Position numbers and translations under genes: made by a program | Part shown: positions 24,218 through 36,298 of the stretch, piece after piece | Position numbering within the stretch: position 1 is the stretch's first letter | Layout: each line of letters starts with the position of its first letter | NCBI RefSeq assembly: GCF_001640805.2 | Contig: NC_066847.1 | Coordinates: 19,397,504 to 19,461,503 of the forward strand | Direction: 5' to 3' | DNA: 64,000 nucleotides | Source: Lates calcarifer | Taxonomy: Eukaryota > Chordata > Actinopteri > Centropomidae | The notes under the pieces: generated by a model | What the model was told of the DNA's origin: nothing | Database searches by the model: none | Seen by the model: only the letters and a program-made list of their open reading frames with translations

Positions 24218-27200
24218 ATGGATATTTTCGCACCATTCGCACAGTTAGTTCCACTAACAGAAACACATCCTATAATACAGTCTATAATTGACAATGACCT
24301 CAAGAAGTTGAAAAAATTACTGAAGGACAATGACATTAATCAAGTCTTCCCATGCAGAGAGTGTGGTGATTATATAACTCCACTGATTGCTGCTGTTGTA
24401 AATCACAACAGGGATATTTGCACCTACCTTCTGCGTCAGGGTGTGGACCCAAATATTCCTTCCCAAAATGGCTGGACACCTTTGCATTATATCTCACGAT
24501 CCAAAGCGCCACCTGTTTTTGTCAGGAAACTGCTTGAAGAAAAAGCTAATCCAAATGTGTGGACTCTACAGCCATTCACACCACTGCAAACTGCTGCCAT
24601 CAATGACAGAGAAGATGTCATGAAAGAGCTCCTCTCTGCTGGTGCAATGGTAACATTATTTCCTGTTACTGATCCTCAACAAATGATTTACAATGAAAAA
24701 ATATCTCAGATGATTCAAAACTTTGCATCCAGTGGAGATGAACTATGCTCCAAAATCAGATATTTTTTGGAAATGGAAATTGCTGTGCGAGGGAAATCAC
24801 CTGAAGAAGTCTTCAGAATTTTTGACAGTCACATGCTACAGGAGGATCCTCAGATACATCTGACCATGATTGAAATGCTCTTTACTGTTACTGGGCGAGG
24901 TAAAGAAAAATACAGCCAGAGAAGTATTAAATGGCTGAAGGACACTGGAAGTCTGAATTTGTACGTTGCAGGGGCAGTGAGTCGCTTTCCAAACATTCGC
25001 CTGCAGCATGTATATAGGACAATAATTACTTTACACTCTGTTTTCTGCACAATGGATGAGATACCAAATGACCAAGCACTAGCTATAATCCCCCTACTAC
25101 TGGAAAGACTTTGCTCAAAAGGGAGACCTGATATTTGGGAAGCTGTTCAGCAGACACTGTATGTGGTAACACAGAAAGCAAAAGGTACAAATGACTGGCA
25201 TCCCAGTTTTATTGAGAAGTTATGTAAGACAGTTGCTCCTTTTGTGAAGGACCAATACTCCTCTGACACTAGAGTCTACACATATGGCATATTTGCAAAC
25301 TTACTTTCAGTTGAACATGCTGTGAACATCTTTCCATCAGTGGGGATAAGTTCAGTGCCTGAGGACATACTGACATCTGCAGATATGAAAATGAATGACA
25401 AGCTGAAAGAAGCACTCAGACGACTGAAAAATCATTTCAGCAAACCAAATATGGAATGTGAAAATGGTGCAACCTTATCTGACTCCAGGAAAAAGAAGAA
25501 AAAGAAGAAGAAGAAGAAAGAGAAGTCAGAAAAGCATGAAGACCCAAATGATGAGGTTTGCAGTGCTTCAACTGATCCACCAGCAGCTCCTGTTGTGGAA
25601 TCAACCTCAAATGTAAAGCCATTTGACTTCAACCCTTCTAAATCATCAGTAACACCTGTATGGCTACAAATCAGCAAAAGATGGAAGGAGAAATTAGAAA
25701 AGCTTGTGAGCACTGATGGAAGTAAACTCACCAGAATTCGGAGCATTGTTTATGTAAATGATGCAGAATTCCGCATAGCAAAGGGAAGTGATGGTACTGA
25801 AGTCTTTTTGGGGCTGAGAGATGATGGCACTGAAGTTGCTATTAAGAGAATGTCTAAGAGCAACTATCGAGAGCTGAAGAATGAGGAGGGACTTCTACGG
25901 CTTCCTGAGCTTGACCATCAGTCTATTGTAAGGTATATTGATGCTGCAGAGGATGAGAACTTTGGATACCTTTGTCTTCAACTTTGTGAATACACCTTGG
26001 AAGAATATATCAGAAAAATTGATGACAGTCTTCTGAGAAAGGAACTTGTCAGTCAGGTTCTCGACAGTTTAAAGGTGCTTCATTGTCAAAATCCTCAAAT
26101 TCTGCACCGGGATCTCAAACCACAAAATGTTTTGATCGGTAAGACAAGTTCAAATATATTGAAATAATGGAATTCACTACCTGAAATACAGAATAAGCAA
26201 CTATGTTTCAATTTCTTATTTTTTTGTTTTTTTAAATTATTTATCCTGCAGATGTTAATGGGAGGGCAAGATTAGCTGATTTTGGCATTAGTAGACGGTT
26301 GCTCAAAGGCCAGACAACTTTGCGCACAGCCAGTGCAGGAACAAAATGCTGGATGGCCAAAGAGACTTTAACAGGAGAACTTGACATACCATACAAGTCG
26401 AACACTGATGTACAGGTGAGTTTTTCAGCTCCACAAACTTAAGAGGTGATTTGCAAAACGTTTTCTTAACTGTTATTATGTTCTGTTCTTCTCAAGGTGG
26501 CAGGGATGCTGATTTATTATATCCTCTCTGGAGGACACCATCCATTCGGTGACAAACCCTATGAATTTGAATACAACATTCATGAGGGGAGGTACACTCT
26601 GAACCATATTCAAGATGTGGTGGCGAAGGATCTCATCGAGTGGATGATTGATAAAGAACCAAAGAAAAGACCTAAAGTGGTACAATGCTTGAGTCATCCC
26701 TTCTTCTGGACCTCTGAAAGGTGAAGAAGAAATGCTGACTGATAAATTGATTGATTGATAGACTGATTCCAGTTAAAATCCTTGTCAAATGATTTTTTTA
26801 TTGTCTGTGGGATGGTCCGGGGTGAAATAACCCTTGATTAAGATTGGTAATGAGGAGGCAGCAAAGTGTCCACATGCTGACCAGGAACTGATTGATTCAC
26901 TGGGGATGGATCTGTCTTTCTTTACTTAGACTTTTGTTCTTGTGTTTCTGAACATCATTCATACACACGCTTTAGCATGTCAAGAAACTGAAAGCATGCC
27001 AGGCCTATTATGCCTAGTGACTAGGGTTGCTTAGCTATGACAGTTTCCAAATATCATATGAGAATTTTTTTTAGTCATATAACCTGATTTAAGTGCTTTT
27101 TTCAGGAGAGTGGATTATTTGCGAAGGGTAGGTAACAGGGAGGAGGTAGCAAACTGTCGAAATGCTGACCAGAAACTGATTGATTCACTGGAAAAGTGTG

Positions 27201-27860
27201 CTGGGGATGGATCTTTCAACCTGTGGAAAAATAAGGTGAGTCTAACACCACAACTGTAACATATTCCTAAGTATTACCTCAGGTTTAATTATTTTTTGTG
27301 TTGCAGTTTCCACCAGAGTTGGTCCAGAAGATGGATGCCAAGAACAAAGCCTATCCTGAAAACACACTGGGATTACTACGCTTCATTCGAAACCTCCACG
27401 AACACTAGTGAGTCAAATCAAGTTACAAGTGATATGGGGCTTTAAAATATTACTCAAGCCCCTCAGACAAAATAGCATTAAAGTCCAAAAGAATACAGTG
27501 GCACTGAATGCAATTCATCAAATCTGACAAATAGTCTGATAAATCCATTTATCTGCTTGTTCCAAGTCTTTCAGTGTATCTCACAGTCTTAATCAGCAGA
27601 TTGAGTTTGCTCAATATAAAAAATTTGTGTCATAAAATTTTCCCTTTCTTTGCAGTCCCAAGGATGCAGCCCAAGTTGATGTGATGACAATATTTCCTGA
27701 TCTCTTTGGATGTGTTTACAATTTTGCCAAAGACCAAGGGTGGAATTCAGAGTCTCCCCTGAAAGAAATGTTTCAAAGAGGAGACAAGGAAGTAGTAATG
27801 CCTCCCACAAACCTTATGGAGCTGGTGTCCCATTTCAAGAATCTCAACCCAGTGACTTGA
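24218..27860 (+). CDS. ANK - helical - kinase - KEN protein A (RNase L/IRE1-like)
   Basis: First of three tandem genes. Coding exons: 24218-26138, 26252-26415, 26497-26720, 27106-27235, 27307-27407, 27656-27860, in frame, 914 aa. Residues about 16-151 hold four ankyrin-type repeats ([33 protein letters not shown]). About 160-420 is all-helical and unrecognised. A run of ten lysines follows at about 425, then a linker. The kinase domain spans about 511-765, with a glycine loop ([11 protein letters not shown]), K543 in [12 protein letters not shown] at 630-637 and DFG at 650-652. The KEN domain is 770-914, with W810 and the R841-N-L-x-E-H846 motif. The order is that of RNase L, a dimerising RNA-cleaving effector; the intact kinase motifs are more like IRE1. 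The C-terminal tail is frame-shifted relative to copies B and C. Function is inferred; a cytosolic or nuclear location is likely because no signal peptide or membrane segment is present. Confidence 0.9.
26822..26913 (+). pseudogene. relic of a duplicated KEN exon inside gene A
   Basis: In the intron between exons ending 26720 and starting 27106, the stretch 'aatgaggaggcagcaaagtg' through 'gaactgattgattcactg' and 'ggggatggatct' closely parallels the true exon 27106-27235. It lacks a short internal piece (the part encoding EKCA) and has no good acceptor or donor. It appears to be a degenerated exon duplication, not used in the deduced transcript. Confidence 0.75.
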
Positions 27861-29449
27861 AGTGAAGTTGGATTCAAAAAGGTTTAAGGACTTTAGAGTC
27901 TTCTAAGGAGTCAAAGAGAAAAAGCATTCCTGGTTTAATAGTTACTAACATGTCCCATAGCAAGATTGTAGCAACACTGGGACACAGAGCAGCACTAGAA
28001 ATTATTTCAAGGTGAGGAATATTAAGTTCAACAAGATTTTGCACATGTATTGTAAATAGTAACCATTTTCCAAAGTTAATGGTAAGTCGGTAACAGTAAG
28101 TTAGTAGTTTATAAAACACACATGTGGTATAGTACAGTGATGAGACATTTTTTTGTCACTTGAGTTTTTTCTATTTTGTATTCTACTCTATTCCCTCTGT
28201 CCTTTGAAAATACTGAATGTTGACTTACAAGCTACAAAATGTACATAAAACAAGAATGGCAATGCCACAACCTGTTTGCCACACAAAAATACAGAGTATG
28301 ACATTCAAAAAAGGGTGTTTGCCAAATCATTTGTAGACTTTTAAACTTAGAAGCCTAAGAGTTCTTATACTCATTAAGTGTTGCAAAAAAAGAAGAAAAA
28401 AAACAAAGGAAAAAAAGATGATAGAATATGCTAGCTTTATGATATTTTTTCTATGATTGTGTTTTAAGCATACTGAATGTTATTCTCAAATTATACTGTA
28501 AGTTTATTAAATTGTGTATCAAAAAAATATGATCATGAGATGTTTTATCATTCATTGATCGTTATGAGACAATATCAGTCACTGTTAATACAAATTTTCT
28601 TTTACTTCCTAATCAAAGGACATTTGGGATCTTAACGCTGCACTAATCTGCAGCCCATCTCAGTAATTCATTGTGTTTTAGTGCATTAGCTCATTGCTTT
28701 GGTTTTACAGGCCACAACTTAAATTTTTTACTTCACTACAACCACTGACATTAACGTTGTTTCCAGTTGTAGCAGGTGGATGTTTTCAATGAAAAATCTC
28801 TGTTAAACTCATTGTTTGTTGCCTTTCCAGCACCAAACTGCAGACAGACAAAGTTATTAGATATAATTAGGCAGCTACATTTCCTAATCAGTGAACATGT
28901 GTATGGGATTATCAACATTTTTCAGCATCCACTCTTTGCATCAACCCCATTTTTGCCCTCTCACACTTACCCACCAATATGCACACAATACTACCTCAAA
29001 CACTACTATCATAACTAAGCATGCTTCACATCCTTAGTCTGGCTGTGCTGATTTGACTGTCAGTTCCATCTGAATATCACAGCCTACTATAAAGGAATAT
29101 ACCACACATCAAGACAACAGTTTACAACTTTGGACTTTTGAATTATCAGAGGTTTGTCCTCCTGTCCAGAGCTTTTCTGCACTATCTGTCAAGTTATTGG
29201 TGATGGGAAAGGGTGTAGGTTTGGATTTACAAGCAGAGGGTGGAAGGTGGTTATGCTGTTTTATTTATTTATTATTATTTTATAATAATAAAAAGATATA
29301 TACATGCTATTTTCATTAATGTGCATTTAAATCAATTGAGCAAATGGCAGATTGTGATAAAAACAATTAGTTATAAGCTTTCTATAATAATGGTAGTAGA
29401 AAAACAGTAAAAAGTGAATCCAGTCAGATGAGTATATTAACATTTTTAT
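27861..29449 (+). other. gene A 3' UTR and unit A-B spacer
   Basis: The stretch after the gene A stop aligns with the tails of B and C up to about 28150. The next unit's 5' flank then begins near 28203, aligning with 21670 onward. No other gene is seen. Confidence 0.6.
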
Positions 29450-29731
29450 AAACTCAGATCCTCTTGTGTTTGGACTATACTGACTGGACACTCAGAATAT
29501 TGTGTGGAGTGACTTCTGTCAGGAAAGCAACTTGGAATATAGCAGTGTGGGAGGGATCTGCTGTGGCGATTCAACCAATCTCTCTTCTAGAGCAGAATAC
29601 AGCCCACTGCTGGAAATGGGAGGAGAAGGAAGGGGAAAGACAGAGAGAGCGGCAGACATACTGGGGAAGCGTTTTGTGTTGCGTCTTGGTATTTACGGTC
29701 AGTGTTAAATGAGACACTCCACTTCGACACC
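29450..29731 (+). promoter_or_regulatory. promoter-like block and non-coding exon 1 of KEN gene B
   Basis: It is homologous to 23030-23318 and ends GACACTCCACTTCGACACC|gtaagtta with a donor at 29732. The matching acceptor is at 30457. The segment GAAGGGGAAAGA at 29629-29640 is one mismatch from the IRF-type GAAANNGAAA core. Start of transcription is unknown. Confidence 0.55.
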
Positions 29732-30068
29732 GTAAGTTAATTTCTCTACATTCCTCTCTCATTTACCTTAAAATCTCAGAATAATCCATCCTTACGGTTG
29801 TTTGTCGTCATCATAACAAACATTTAACCCTCGTATCAACTATGACCAAAAAGTACGTATACTAATTTCACAGCTCTATACATTCAAAGTTGAAGTCCTG
29901 TCTCAGTCGGTCTTGTGACGTAGTCTGTTCCCTTTGAGATAGTGTTTCCCGACCAAATTTCCCATAGCAATCCTTTCCACGGTTGGGTTTAGGGCCTAGG
30001 TTGGGTTTTGGTTTGGCGTACCAATGACTAGCTAGGGATAAGGTCAGGTCAGGTTATGGTTAAGTGGA

Positions 30069-30071
<3 letters not shown>

Positions 30072-30113
<42 letters not shown>
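30072..30113. repeat. (TA)n microsatellite
   Basis: About twenty TA units in the first intron of KEN gene B. The run is absent from the equivalent introns of A and C. Confidence 0.9.
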
Positions 30114-30117
<4 letters not shown>

Positions 30118-30475
30118 CATGGTAATTCGTTACTAAGGAGTTTGGGAATCACAAAATATTTCAGTTTGTAGCCAGGTGGTTTCTGATGTTGAAGTTCTCA
30201 GTTTTGAATTATCCACCTAAATACAATGACAGTAAATGGAATTTCCTTTTAGCTTGTTAAAGCCGTGCAAAATTACACTTCAAATAAAATATGGTAGTGT
30301 CCAGACCACTTTGTCATAGATTTAATTTTAAATACTTTCTGAAGCCACTGTAAACACAATAAGCCTTAACCTCAAATTCTAAGCCCTTTAAGTTCTTGTC
30401 TAAAGATTAAAATGGCATCAGGTGTTGTTATAATAACATTATTTTGTCTTCCAACAGGTAATCTGAGGCAAAGAA

Positions 30476-33400
30476 ATGAATATTTTCACTCCATTAAAAT
30501 TAGTCCCACCAACAGAAACACATCCAATAATACAGTGTATAACTGACAATGACCTCGAGGAGCTCAAAAAATTACTGAAGGACAATGACATTAATCAAGT
30601 CTTCCCATGCAAAGAGTGTCATGATTATATAACTCCACTGATTGCTGCTGTTGTAAATCACAACAGGGATATTTGCACCTACCTTCTGCGTCAGGGTGTG
30701 GACCCAAATATTCCTTCGCAAAACGGATTTACACCATTGCATTATGTGTCAGTATCCAAAGCACCAGTTATTTTTGTCAGGAAACTGCTTGAAGTAAAAG
30801 CTAATCCAAATGGGTGGCCTCTACACCGATTCACACCACCACAAACTGCTGCCATCCATGACAGAGAAGACGTAATGAAAGAGCTCCTCTCTGCTGGTGC
30901 CGAGGTAACATTATTACCTGTTACTGATCCTGAGCATGTGATTCACAATAAAAAAATATCTCAGATGATTCAAAACTTGGCATCCAGTGGAGATGAACTA
31001 TGCTCCAAAATCAGATATTTTTTGGAAATGGAAATTGCTGTGCGAGGGAAATCACCTGAAGAAGTCTTCAGAATTTTTGACAGTCACATGTTACGGGAGG
31101 ATCCTCAGACCCATCTCACCATGATTGAAATGCTCTTTACTGTTACTGGGCGAGATCAAGAAAAATACAGCCAGGGAAGTATTAAATGGCTGAAGAATGC
31201 AGAAAATTTGAACTCCTATGTTGCAGGGGCAGTGAGTCGCTTTCCAAACATTCACCAGGAACATGTATATAGGACAATTTTTACTTTACATGCAGTTTTC
31301 TGCACAATGGATGAGATACCAACTGAGCAAGCACTAGCTATAATCCCCCTGCTACTGGAAAGACTTCGCTCAAAAGGGAGACCTGATATTTGGGAAGCTG
31401 TTCAGCAAACACTGTATGTGGTAACACAGAAAACAAAAGGTACAAATGACTGGCATCCCAGTTTTATTGAGAAGTTATGTAAGACAGTTGCTCCTTTTGT
31501 GAAGGGCCAATACTCTTCTGACTTTAGAGTCTACACATATGGCATATTTGCAAACTTACTTTCAGTTGAACATGCTGTGAACATCTTTCCATCAGTGGGG
31601 ATAAGTTCAGTGCCTGAGGACATACTGACATCTGCAGATATGAAAATGAATGACAAGCTGAAAGAAGCACTCAGACGACTGAAAAATCATTTCAGTAAAC
31701 CAAATATGGAATGTGAAAATGGTGCAGCCTTATCTGACTCCAGGAAAAAGAAGAAAAAGAAGAAGAAGAAGGAGAAGTCAGAAAAGCATGAAGACCCAAA
31801 TGATGAGGTTTGCAGTGCTTCAACTGATCCACCAGCAGCTCCTGTTGTGGAATCAACCTCAAATGTAAAGCCATTTGACTTCAACCCCTCTAAATCATCA
31901 GTAACACCTGTATGGCTACAAATCAGCAAAAGATGGAAGGAGAAATTAGAAAAGCTTGTGAGCACTGATGGAAGTAAACTCACCAGAATTCGGAGCATTG
32001 TTTATGTAAATGATGCAGATTTCCGCATAGCGAAGGGAAGTGATGGTACTGAAGTCTTTTTGGGGCTGAGAGATGATGGCACTGAAGTTGCAATTAAGAG
32101 AATGTCTAAGAGCAACTATCGAGTGCTGAAGAATGAGGAGGGACTTCTACGGCTTCCTGAGCTTGATGATCAATCTATTGTACGATACCTTTATTTTGCA
32201 GAGGATGAGAACTTTGGATACCTTTGTCTTCAACTTTGTGAATACACCTTGGAAGAATATATCAGAAAAATTGATGACATTCTTGTGAGAAAAGAACTTG
32301 TCAGTCAGGTTCTCTACAGTTTACGGGTGCTTCATTGTCAAAATCCTCAAATTCTGCACCGGGATCTCAAACCACAAAATGTTTTGATTGGTAAGACAAA
32401 TAAAAATTTTAACATATGATTCACTAACTGAACTGAATTCACTAAATATTTGAATTTATGCTGTTCATGATTTTGTTTACTGCATCAATCTACACCATTT
32501 ATCTTACAGATGTGACTGGAAGAGCAAAATTAGCTGATTTTGGCATAAGTAGACGCTTACCCAAAGACCAAACAACTCATCACACACGTGGTGCAGGAAC
32601 AGAAGGCTGGAGGGCCAAGGAGACTTTAGAAGAAGAAAATGATGTAGGATACAAGTGGAGCACTGATATACAGGTGAGTTTTTCTGTTATATGAATTTTC
32701 TTGATGATTAAGTGAAAAATCATCAATCAGTTTATGTATATGCTAACTTTTAAGGTGGCAGGGATGCTGATTTATTATATCCTGTCTGGAGGACACCATC
32801 CATTTGGTAAACCCTATGAACGTGTGTACAACATTCATGAAGGGAGGTACAGTCTGAACCATGTTCAAGATGTGGTGGCAAAGGATCTCATTGAGTGGAT
32901 GATCGATGAAGAACCAAAGAACAGACCTAAGGTGGAAGAATGCTTGAGCCATCCCTTCTTCTGGACCAGAGAAAGGTAGAATCTCTATTGTCATAGCCAG
33001 TTAATTCAGATGAATTCAACTGTTTTTCTATGCTTTAAAGCTGTTGCTGTTATTTTCTTTATCAGTCGCCAAGAATGTCCTTACCGTAATTTTTTATCAA
33101 TATGATATGACAAAATGGTTCAAGTTTTTTGTATTTTGTCAAGCCTGCCCCCTGTTGTACAATGTTTTTTTGTTTTTTTTTTCAGGAGAGTCGAATACTT
33201 GAGAAGGGTTGGAAACAGGAAAGAGGTGGCCGCTCGTCATAATCCAAACCAGGAATTAATGTCTTCACTGGAAAAATGTGCTGGGGATGTATCCTACAGT
33301 CAGTGGAAAGATAAGGTGCCTTCAATTTAATTCTGTATTCTTTGTTTGGAACCTTGGAGCTCTGTATTCAAAAAATCCGTTTTATCACTAAGTATAATCG

Positions 33401-34265
33401 TAAATAATGTTTGGTGTTACAGTTTCCAAAGGAGTTGGTCCAGAAGGCGGACGACAAGAAGAAACCCTACCCTGAAAACACATTGGGATTACTACGCTTC
33501 ATGCGAAACCTTCAAGAGCACTAGTAAGTTAAACTGAGTTAAGAATGGTGAACGACCTTAATAGGTCGCATGCACACACACTTTCAACACCAAAAGACAT
33601 ATTTACTCACTTATAAAAATGCAGTTATACTGAGTTTTTCATTGCAATTTCAGTCAGCATCACTAATGCAGTTCCATTCACTTTCACTATATTGGGGGTA
33701 AATGCAGAATTTACAGGAGATAATAAAATATGTCCAGAAGACTGACATTTTGACAAATCCTATTCTTTGGAACTCTGAGAACTTCAAGCATCCAAGCAAG
33801 GATTTTTAATTACCACATTTATGTATTGTTTTTTTCCCACTGCTTTACTGATTTCTCTGTACAAATTTAATCCCCTCTCCATTTACTTTACCACTGACCT
33901 ACTCCACACCTGTTGTGTCTTCATGGCCACATCAGTTGTTATAATCATACAAAAAAACTTTCATCTAATCTCTTTTTTTGCCAGTTTCTAGTGTACTGTA
34001 GATGACTGTCAGGGATTTTCTTTTTAACACCTTTTTTCTCTCTGTTTGCAGTGCCGAGGACTTAACCAAAGTTGATCTGATGTTACTGTTTCCTGATCTC
34101 TTTGGGTGTGTTTACAAGTTTGCCAAAAACCAAGGGTGGAATTCAGAGACTCCCATAAAGGAAATGTTTCACAGAGAGGACAAGACAGCAGAAATGCTGC
34201 CCACAAGCCTTAAGGGCCATCTGGGTGTCCCAGTTCAAGAGTCTCAACCCAGTGACTTGAAGTGA
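30476..34265 (+). CDS. ANK - helical - kinase - KEN protein B (RNase L/IRE1-like)
   Basis: Second tandem copy. Coding exons: 30476-32390, 32510-32673, 32755-32975, 33186-33315, 33423-33523, 34052-34265, in frame, 914 aa. The domain plan is the same as copy A: ankyrin repeats, helical region, a run of nine lysines, a kinase with [12 protein letters not shown] and DFG, then KEN with RNLQEH. Differences from A cluster in the ankyrin repeats (TPPQ for TPLQ), in the post-DFG segment (GTEGWRAKE against GTKCWMAKE) and in the C-tail, which ends ESQPSDLK like copy C. The two introns flanking the DFG exon are almost identical to those of copy C but not A, pointing to recent exchange between B and C. 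Expression and activity are unknown. Confidence 0.9.
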
Positions 34266-35494
34266 AGTTGGATTAAAAAATGATTAATGACTTCAAAAGA
34301 CTTTAAAGTCAGAGGAAAAAAAGCAGTTCCAGTGTAATATTTATTAACATGGCCCATAGCAAGACTTAAGCAATACTGCTTAAGTCAAGGAACTGACTTA
34401 AGACAAGACACTGCACTAAAAATCATTATTGCACTTTTCATCTTCATCAAAAAATTGCAGCTCCTGCTGTTTGTATATTGCACTCTGCCATAAAATTTGG
34501 ATAATATTTCAATTAACTGTTCAGCCCTGTTTGTCACATAGAAATCTGAACAGATGTTGGCACATAACAAAAATAAAATGTTACTGCAGCTTGCAAGAGT
34601 ATAATATTAAAAAAGAGTGTTTAAATGCTTTTTAGATAAACCTAACAAGCCCCGAAGTCTAACAGTGCTTCTCTTCATTCAGTGAATGGTATTGCAAATT
34701 TAATACCATACGCAGGCTTTATACCATGGAGATTCTTTTCTATTATTTTGTTTTAAGCATGTTGAATGTTATTCTCAAATTACACTGTAAGTTCAATCAA
34801 CTGTGTATCAAAATAAATGTGTAAAGTGGTGATTGTAAGATATGTTTTGTCAGCGTAAATCCTGTTTCACAGAATTGATCATCTCCAGAGGTCTCAAGGT
34901 TTGTCAATATCCCCTCTCGAGATCACCCCCATTTTTGCCCACTCACACTTACCCACCATAATACACACAATACTACCTTAAACACTATTATCATGTGCAC
35001 GTTCATGTTACATTGGGACTTGCCACAGTATAAGACACCTGTTCCTGTTAACTCAGCATGCTTCACATGCAAATATGTACAGCTTTAAACCATTATCAGA
35101 GGTGAATATGTTTGTGTTTTTGATGAGAGATTGTTTGGATTATGATAATAAAAAAGATAAATGCTGTTCTTTACATTTACAGTATGTACATTTAAATCAG
35201 TCAAGCAAATAGCAAATTATGATGAAACTGGTTTTCCATAATAACTATAATACAACAAAACAAAGAGTCCATATGTTTGTACAGAATTTGTGTGTAAACC
35301 TCTCTGCCTTCACTGTGTTATCTCTGCCCCACAATTTTTTTCTTCATCCATAAAGTTGGCAATTCCCCCTTTTCAGCCCTGACAGGCCACATACAGCCCC
35401 AGCACCTTTCACCAATAAGGTAGATCAGCTTGTATTCAACCTGAGATGGTAATAAGTGAATGCACTCAGTCATATCAACATTTTTATCAGCTGA
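34266..35494 (+). other. gene B 3' UTR and unit B-C spacer
   Basis: The tail aligns with those of A and C ('gtgaagttggatt', 'ggcccatagcaaga'). A possible poly(A) signal AATAAA follows 'gtatcaa' near 34812. From about 34520 the sequence aligns with the flanks at 21740 and 28270. No other gene is seen. Confidence 0.55.
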
Positions 35495-35759
35495 GATCTT
35501 CTTGTGTTTGGATTACACTGACTGGACACTCAGAGAACAATGTGTAGAGTGACCTCGGACATAAAACAACAGTGTGGAAAGGATCTCTCCTGTGGAGATT
35601 CAACCCATCCCTCCTCCTGAACACAATACAGTCTATTTCCGTGAATGGGAGGAGCAAGACAGAGAGGCAGAGCCCGAGCGAAGGCGATGTACAGCAGCAC
35701 AGGAAGTTACGTTTTGAAAGATAAAGTTGATGCTACACGGGACACTCCACCTCGACACT
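35495..35759 (+). promoter_or_regulatory. promoter-like block and non-coding exon 1 of KEN gene C
   Basis: This is the third copy of the conserved block, ending GACACTCCACCTCGACACT|gtaagttc with a donor at 35760. The acceptor is at 36293. The IRF-like purine motif seen in A and B is not preserved here. Confidence 0.55.
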
Positions 35760-36298
35760 GTAAGTTCATTTCCCCCATTCCTCTAACATTTTTACGTTTA
35801 TTTGTGGTCATCATAATGAACTTGTACCAAGAAATGCAAGATTTCTTCCCTGTATGACAAAATATTTACGTTCATTTTCATTTCACAGCTGTGCACATTC
35901 AAAGTTGAATTCCGGTAATAGCAGATCTTACACTGTAGTCTGTTACCGCCTTCAGGTTCCCGACCCAATTTCCCATAGCTCCCCTTTCCACGGTTAGTCT
36001 TAAAGCGGAAGTTATATTTTGAAATATAGAATTTTTGAACAACTAGTTAGGGATAAGGTCAGGTTCAGGTTAACTTAAGTGGAAACACGTCAACGTGGAA
36101 ACATACCTCGACACAAAATCTACCTGAACGTAGAAGTTCCCAGTCTAACAGTGAGGGAGAGGTCTGGCGTTTGAGGTTTTGAATTCTAGAATGGAATGGA
36201 ATTTTGTTTTAGCCTCACAAACACTGTAAAATTACACTTCAAAATAAATGGCATTTATTTTTTAAACAATAATATTATTTTGTTTTCCTACAGGTAAT

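Noticed and set aside
25432..25746. - strand open frame of about 104 aa, repeated at 31687-31998 and 37546-37860
   Set aside because: It is the antisense shadow of the conserved helical/lysine/linker part of the three KEN genes; its phenylalanine run is the complement of the lysine run.
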